A stretch of DNA of 8,967 nt from CAYGDT01 sp964348745 (lineage in GTDB: Bacteria; Patescibacteriota; Gracilibacteria; Peribacterales; Peribacteraceae): positions 1 through 8,967 of the forward strand of contig CAYGDT010000060.1 of NCBI GenBank assembly GCA_964348745.1, written 5' to 3'. The notes under the pieces were generated by a model. That model made no database searches. It worked only from the letters and a program-made list of their open reading frames with translations, and was not told the DNA's origin. Both the position numbers and the translations under genes were made by a program. This document shows, one piece after another, positions 5,416-8,967 of this stretch (position 1 is its first letter; every line of letters starts with the position of its first letter).

Positions 5416-5731
5416 ATTCGTGGAGGCTTTCCATCCGCTGTACGTACCACTCTTTCTCTCCCATTTTAAGTACGATGAGTTTGGGTCCAAATTTTGTTTC
5501 TGCAAGGTAGTGGCGCTCCATATCCGTTTCCCTGAGCAGTGAAATAGTGGTGATCCCTTCGTTTGGGAGCAGGAGGTAAATCGCGATATCGGGTTTGTCC
5601 GTCAGCGCTCCGCGCAGATTCACCGTAGCGCGTCCCAGCCCCGCAGCTGTGCCGACGATCACCGCGCTTGCGAGCAGTCCCCACCCGACGGTGTGGAGGT
5701 AGTTGCCTCTGGAAGCAGTGCGGATATCCAT
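5342..5731 (-). CDS. Small single-span membrane protein, unknown function
   Basis: This 129-residue protein is not one I recognise. After a short basic N-terminus (MDIRTASRGNYLH) comes one hydrophobic span, VGWGLLASAVIVGTAAGLG (about 15-33). A moderately conserved-looking middle follows with DIAIYLLLPNEGITTISLL and KLIVLKMGEKEWYVQRM, plausibly a small extracytoplasmic beta-rich domain. The final 25 residues are low-complexity Ser/Ala/Glu/Gln and are encoded almost exactly where the frame overlaps the 3' end of wecG, so they may be a recent extension into its neighbour. The ATG at 5729-5731 is preferred; upstream the frame runs into the hexamer array. There is no Shine-Dalgarno. Anchor, length and the array at its start support a real gene, but nothing identifies its role. 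Confidence 0.65.
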   Translation of the reverse strand: MDIRTASRGNYLHTVGWGLLASAVIVGTAAGLGRATVNLRGALTDKPDIAIYLLLPNEGITTISLLRETDMERHYLAETKFGPKLIVLKMGEKEWYVQRMESLHESSAASSAQSASPETETLSPQSESF

Positions 5732-5735
5732 GTGT

Positions 5736-5761
5736 GAGGGCAAGGGCAAGGGCTAGGGTTT
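5736..5761 (-). repeat. C-rich hexamer array upstream of the small membrane protein
   Basis: On the plus strand: GAGGG, CAAGGG (5741-5746), CAAGGG (5747-5752), CTAGGG (5753-5758), TTTGGG. On the sense strand of the membrane-protein gene the array ends 4 bases before its ATG. Four GGG tracts with 3-base loops (5738-5758) make a canonical G-quadruplex motif, with a fifth GGG at 5762-5764. The unit is the same as at 242 and 4636. Confidence 0.9.
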
Positions 5762-5819
5762 GGGCGGAGGAATGGAGTTCAGTGTAGCACAATGAGTTTA
5801 CGACTGATAAGATCGCCCC

Positions 5820-7325
5820 GTGAAGAAAGTTTGCCTCATTATCATCGATGGATTTGGCGTGGCGGAACCCGGTCCCGGCAACGCTAGGTCGCTCGCGAAG
5901 ATGCCGTTTTTCGACAAACTCGAAAAAACTGTACCCAATTGTCTGATGGAAGCGGCCGGCAATGCGGTAGGTTTACCTGCGGGGCAGCAGGGTGCATCGG
6001 AACCGGGCCATATGACCATGGGCGCGGGGCGTGTCATTTGGATGCCGTTGGAACAGATCAACCTCTCCATTCGTTCCGGTGATTTTTACAAAAATTCCGT
6101 GTTGCGCGAAGCGTGCGAGCGAGCCAAGAAGAACAACGCCACACTGCATCTTATCGGCTTATATTCTACAGGCGGCGTGCATAGTCATGCAAACCATTGG
6201 CATGCCATGCTTCGGCTAGCCAAGGAAATCGGGGTTCCCAGAGTGATGCTGCATCTTTCCGGTGACGGTCGCGACATGCCTGAGCAGTATTTCTGCACCG
6301 ATTTTGAATTACTGAAACACGAGATAGACGAGCACAAACTCGGCACGATCGCTTCGCTCATCGGGCGTTTCTATTCCATGGATCGCGACCGGCGGTATGC
6401 CGAACGCACAAAAGTCGCGTACGACTTGTTTACAAAAGGTACGGGCGAAGAGGTCGCTGATATTAGCGAAGGCTTACAAGCCTGGTACGTCAATGGGCCG
6501 AAGAATATCGAGACGGATCAATACGTGACTCCCTTAAAGACGCCGATGTTTCAAGCGATCAAACCGGAAGATACCGTTGTCTGCATCAACTTCCGTATCG
6601 ATCGCATGATTCAGATTGTCACGGCGCTTGAAGCCGAGGATTTCAAAGAATTTCCGCGTCCCGTTCGCATCAAAGACGTTGTCTGCATGGGACCGTACAC
6701 AGACCACCTGCCGGTTGCGTTTCCGGCACCCGATACCCAAAATACACTTGGGGACATCGTATCCCGCGCAGGATTGCGGCAGATCCGCATGACCGAAACG
6801 GACAAGTTCGCGCATGTGACGTTCTTTTTCAATGCGCAGCGCATCGAGCCGTTTCCCGGCGAAGATCGCATTATGGTCCGTTCGCCCGACGTCGCAAATT
6901 TCTGCGAAGCTCCCGAAATGAGTTCCAAAGAACTAACCGAAAAAGTCATCTCGGAGGCGGAGAAAAACGTCTACTCGCTCATGGTGGTCAACTTCCCAAA
7001 CCCCGATCTAACAGGGCATGGCGGGGAGATCAGTGCCGTTGTTACGGCATGCGAAACGATCGATAAATCTCTTGCGGTGCTCCTCCCGAAACTGGAGGAA
7101 CTTGGGTACGACTGGATCGTAACGTCGGATCACGGTAATGCCGAGGAGATGTATTACCCCGGTACCGATACGCTCTGCGTCAGCCACACATCCAATCCGG
7201 TACAAACATTTGTAAAATCCGCCCTGTTTTCAAAAGAGGATCTTACAAACTATAGCAGTCTCAAAGACATTGCACCGATGATACTCAAGATGCTAAACCT
7301 AAAAGTACCAAAGGAAATGCAGTAA
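5820..7325 (+). CDS. gpmI: 2,3-bisphosphoglycerate-independent phosphoglycerate mutase
   Basis: This 501-residue enzyme has the usual iPGM length and interconverts 3- and 2-phosphoglycerate in glycolysis through a phosphoserine intermediate and two Mn ions. Ligands visible in order: Asp10 (IIIDGFG), the nucleophile Ser60 in GASEPGH, His121 (GGVHSH), Asp-Arg in SGDGRDMP (147-154), Arg189 in SMDRDRR, the Arg pair in NFRIDR (257-262), Lys329 (TDKFAHVTFFFN), Asp396/His400 (NPDLTGHGG), Asp437/His438 (SDHGNAE) and His456 (SHTSNP). The catalytic loop differs from the common GNSEVGH only around the nucleophile (Asn to Ala, Val to Pro). The start is GTG at 5820: an in-frame TAA at 5808-5810 leaves no other candidate upstream, and IDGFG then falls at its usual position. 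There is no clear Shine-Dalgarno. Neighbours are not glycolytic, so it is probably a stand-alone transcription unit. Confidence 0.97.
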   Translation: MKKVCLIIIDGFGVAEPGPGNARSLAKMPFFDKLEKTVPNCLMEAAGNAVGLPAGQQGASEPGHMTMGAGRVIWMPLEQINLSIRSGDFYKNSVLREACERAKKNNATLHLIGLYSTGGVHSHANHWHAMLRLAKEIGVPRVMLHLSGDGRDMPEQYFCTDFELLKHEIDEHKLGTIASLIGRFYSMDRDRRYAERTKVAYDLFTKGTGEEVADISEGLQAWYVNGPKNIETDQYVTPLKTPMFQAIKPEDTVVCINFRIDRMIQIVTALEAEDFKEFPRPVRIKDVVCMGPYTDHLPVAFPAPDTQNTLGDIVSRAGLRQIRMTETDKFAHVTFFFNAQRIEPFPGEDRIMVRSPDVANFCEAPEMSSKELTEKVISEAEKNVYSLMVVNFPNPDLTGHGGEISAVVTACETIDKSLAVLLPKLEELGYDWIVTSDHGNAEEMYYPGTDTLCVSHTSNPVQTFVKSALFSKEDLTNYSSLKDIAPMILKMLNLKVPKEMQ

Positions 7326-7483
7326 TACCACTTCGCTTTCAAAGTGATACAGATTGACCTTAGTGTCTGGAAATATATTCTTGGCTTTGGGGAAAGCTAC
7401 GCGGCATTCATCGTAGATAGTACTTCATCGCCTGTTGGTGTCATTTTGGTCTGAAATTGGTATTCATTGGAAAATGGAGACTA

Positions 7484-7512
7484 TTGCGTAAAAGTATAAA
7501 AAGTGTTACAAT
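7484..7512 (+). promoter_or_regulatory. Sigma70-type promoter for the gene at 7539
   Basis: TTGCGT (7484-7489) and TACAAT (7507-7512) are separated by exactly 17 bases. Transcription would start near 7519, giving a leader of about 20 bases without a Shine-Dalgarno. This also rules out the alternative GTG start at 7503, which overlaps the -10 box. The rest of the 213-base gap between gpmI and this gene (7326-7538) shows no gene and no strong hairpin. Confidence 0.6.
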
Positions 7513-7538
7513 GTAATAGTTTCTTCCAAACAAACACC

Positions 7539-8192
7539 ATGACCGATCGTCAACATTCTAAAGAGGAAGTAGAATCATCGTTATCTCGAAATGAGAAATT
7601 TGATGATTCACACAGGGCATTAGTCGAAATTCGCAAGCGTATGCACGGCAGATTGCATGAAGCGGCAGGCGATGTCCCCAATGTCGCTATGAGTTTTACT
7701 GCTGCAGCAGATCAAGTGGCGAAGCCGCTTGCTTCTGGCAACAATTCTACTCAGAACACTCTAGATACACCAAATCGTACGGAAGCTTCAGAGCGCAATC
7801 GGGCCGAGGTCGAAGACAGTCTCGAAGAGATCGCGACTCAAGCGTTAACTCTTTCTCAAATGAATATGGAGCATCGCGTCGATGATTTCCGCGATTGGAT
7901 TCCTATCTGGGCAAACGTACGGTCACATACTCTTGCTACCAAAGAAGGGCAAACCATTTCTACGATCAAGGCGGAATATGAGAAATTGCAGGCTCTTGTA
8001 TCACAGAGTGCAATAAAACTGGATCTCAACCAGCTAAGCCAAATGGTCGATGCATTGAAGGTGCCATTCGGATTCACCAAATGGGTTGCCACGTTAGCTG
8101 GTACACGAACATTACACCGTGCCATTTTCGCTCCCAGTGCTGAGAAACTCCGCGCAGAAGCGTCAAAGCTGAAACGTCAAGTGCGACGATAA
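7539..8192 (+). CDS. Hypothetical helical protein
   Basis: This 217-residue protein is not one I recognise. It is highly charged and seems largely helical. An N-terminal acidic/basic segment (about 1-45) is followed by a flexible Ser/Asn/Thr/Ala-rich linker (about 50-85). A more ordered C-terminal part has the Trp-containing DDFRDWIPIWANVRSH (about 118-133), heptad-like KAEYEKLQALVSQSA and a basic amphipathic end, EKLRAEASKLKRQVRR. There is no convincing signal peptide or membrane span, so it is probably cytoplasmic. The ATG at 7539 follows CAAACACC and lies about 20 bases below the likely transcription start. A dedicated promoter and A/T-richer codon choice than gpmI suggest an independent, possibly lineage-specific gene. 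No function is assigned. Confidence 0.7.
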   Translation: MTDRQHSKEEVESSLSRNEKFDDSHRALVEIRKRMHGRLHEAAGDVPNVAMSFTAAADQVAKPLASGNNSTQNTLDTPNRTEASERNRAEVEDSLEEIATQALTLSQMNMEHRVDDFRDWIPIWANVRSHTLATKEGQTISTIKAEYEKLQALVSQSAIKLDLNQLSQMVDALKVPFGFTKWVATLAGTRTLHRAIFAPSAEKLRAEASKLKRQVRR

Positions 8193-8227
8193 ATTCGTCT
8201 TTCATTCCGTCGTAACCTTTCTAGTAT

Positions 8228-8236
8228 TGCTGTAAT
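8228..8236 (+). promoter_or_regulatory. Possible extended -10 element before wecB
   Basis: TG-C-TGTAAT resembles an extended -10 box with no obvious -35. It would place the transcript start near 8243, almost on the GTG at 8245, implying a leaderless or nearly leaderless mRNA. The upstream gene ends at 8192 with no strong terminator, so read-through is also possible. Confidence 0.25.
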
Positions 8237-8244
8237 CTGATCCC

Positions 8245-8967
8245 GTGCAGGAGATCTCCTACCGCTCCAAAGGCTTTTACAATGAGATCAAGGCATCGGA
8301 TCGCACGCATGTGCATCTGATTCTGATCGCGACCAAGCCCGATATCATCAAGCAGATTCCGCTGTATCGGGAACTGAAAGATCGCGGGCACCTTGTGGTA
8401 CTCGGTCATACAGGACAGCACTTCGACGAGAACCTCTCCGGCGGCATGCTGAAGGAGTTCGGCGTCGAGCCGGATTTCAACCTCAATGTCCGCGGGCAGG
8501 CGTACGAAGTCGTCTCGCAGATTATCGCGCGGCTCGGCTTTGTCATCGCGCAGCTTAAAGAATGTAACAAGATCGTGATTCCCTATGTGCATGGCGATAC
8601 GACAACCGCGATGGCGGCGAGTAACGCAGGCTACTGCCATCGGTTTGCCTCGGTGCATGTGGAGGCGGGGATACGAACGTTGACGCCGAGGTTTTCAGGT
8701 TTCAGGTTTCAGGTTTCAGGTTTCAATTGTGAGGAATGGAGGCGTTATCTTATGAATCAAGACAACTGGGAGCGTGGCAGCCTTGAACCGTTTCCCGAGC
8801 AGTTCAATACGCGTTGCGCCGAGGCGGCGACCGGTATTCACCTCGCTCCCGTTGAACTCGATCGCGAGTTTTTGCGCGGCGAAGGGTTTCCCGATGATCG
8901 CATATTCGTCGTAGGCAACTCCGTCGCCGATGCTACGCTCGAAGCAGTCGGACGCATCGATCAATCG
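8245..8967 (+). CDS. wecB: UDP-N-acetylglucosamine 2-epimerase (non-hydrolysing), 5' part
   Basis: The frame is open for 241 codons to the window edge; the family is about 370-390 residues, so roughly a third is missing. The enzyme interconverts UDP-GlcNAc and UDP-ManNAc in the cytoplasm, supplying donor for WecG/TagA-type transferases, one of which is encoded at 4678. Motifs: LGHTGQHFD (53-61), YVHGDTTTAMAAS (114-126), SVHVEAGIRT (136-145), EPFPEQFNTR (181-190) and VVGNSVADAT (222-231). The GTG at 8245 is the first possible start after the in-frame TAA at 8233, and no Shine-Dalgarno is visible. Between HVEAGIRT and PEQFNTR there are about 38 residues, whereas E. coli WecB has under ten. About 12 of them (PRFSGFRFQVSGF) are encoded by a TTTCAGG heptamer array that stays in frame. 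If translated as read, this adds a loop near the active-site cleft. Confidence 0.92.
   Translation, partial: MQEISYRSKGFYNEIKASDRTHVHLILIATKPDIIKQIPLYRELKDRGHLVVLGHTGQHFDENLSGGMLKEFGVEPDFNLNVRGQAYEVVSQIIARLGFVIAQLKECNKIVIPYVHGDTTTAMAASNAGYCHRFASVHVEAGIRTLTPRFSGFRFQVSGFNCEEWRRYLMNQDNWERGSLEPFPEQFNTRCAEAATGIHLAPVELDREFLRGEGFPDDRIFVVGNSVADATLEAVGRIDQS
8693..8727 (+). repeat. TTTCAGG heptamer array inside wecB
   Basis: Four perfect TTTCAGG units (8693-8699, 8700-8706, 8707-8713, 8714-8720) are followed by a diverged TTTCAAT (8721-8727). The unit length is not a multiple of three, so gain or loss of one unit would shift the wecB frame; three units restore it. The pure repeat contains no stop codon in any frame. 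The current copy number keeps wecB open on both sides. Confidence 0.95.

Noticed and set aside
7326..7346. Terminator hairpin after gpmI
   Set aside because: Only a 5-bp stem (CACTT/AAGTG) with an 8-base loop and no T run; too weak to call.
8693..8727. wecB as a pseudogene broken by the repeat
   Set aside because: The frame was followed codon by codon through the array and stays open, with conserved motifs on both sides, so it is called intact.
8221..8964. Minus-strand open frames opposite wecB (8221-8658 and 8716-8964)
   Set aside because: Both are antisense to a clear epimerase with conserved motifs. Their products have no recognisable features.

Overview
The window carries about ten protein-coding genes at high density, packed on both strands, with base composition near half G+C. 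Both TGA and TAG act as ordinary stop codons (TGA ends the genes finishing at 3241 and 5342), so the code is the standard bacterial one and not the TGA=Gly code of Gracilibacteria/Absconditabacteria. Almost no start codon has a Shine-Dalgarno sequence. Lean gene content, short tandem repeats at gene starts and tandem repeats read in frame through core enzymes suggest a candidate-phyla-radiation bacterium, most likely of the Peregrinibacteria/Peribacteria type. That placement is inference; no rRNA or marker tree is available here.

Layout. 1-1156 (+): the 3' end of a 2-oxoacid:ferredoxin oxidoreductase alpha subunit, then the complete TPP-binding beta subunit. 1119-2093 (-): a family 2 glycosyltransferase, overlapping the beta-subunit tail. 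2153-2860 (-): trmD. 2975-3241 (+): a DUF167/YggU-family protein. 3242-3472: a gene-free patch with two palindromic elements and a fragment resembling a widespread dispersed repeat. 3473-4168 (-): a DsbA-like lipoprotein. 4252-4620 (-): a membrane-anchored ten-cysteine protein. 4678-5415 (+): a WecG/TagA-family glycosyltransferase. 5342-5731 (-): a small single-span membrane protein overlapping the wecG tail. 5820-7325 (+): gpmI. 7539-8192 (+): an unknown protein with a good sigma70-type promoter. 8245 to the end (+): the first two thirds of wecB. No stretch longer than 300 bases lacks a gene.

How the genes fit together. wecB (UDP-GlcNAc to UDP-ManNAc) and wecG/tagA (ManNAc transfer to a lipid-linked GlcNAc) are consecutive steps in cell-surface glycan synthesis; the GT2 enzyme may belong to the same envelope programme. 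The oxidoreductase and GpmI are central carbon metabolism. TrmD is a core tRNA modification enzyme. The DsbA-like lipoprotein and the cysteine-rich protein look like an extracytoplasmic thiol pair.

The standout signal is a set of short tandem arrays placed directly in front of start codons. There are three classes: a C-rich hexamer (CCCTWG), an AT-rich 16-mer (CTAATATTCCAATWCT) and a heptamer (sense strand ending ATAC). Each lies 0-15 bases 5' of an ATG and reads the same way relative to that gene, whichever strand the gene is on. In the divergent trmD/DUF167 spacer two different arrays each face their own gene. The hexamer arrays form canonical four-tract G-quadruplex motifs on the strand opposite the gene. 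Related heptamers run in frame through the coding regions of the oxidoreductase alpha subunit and wecB.
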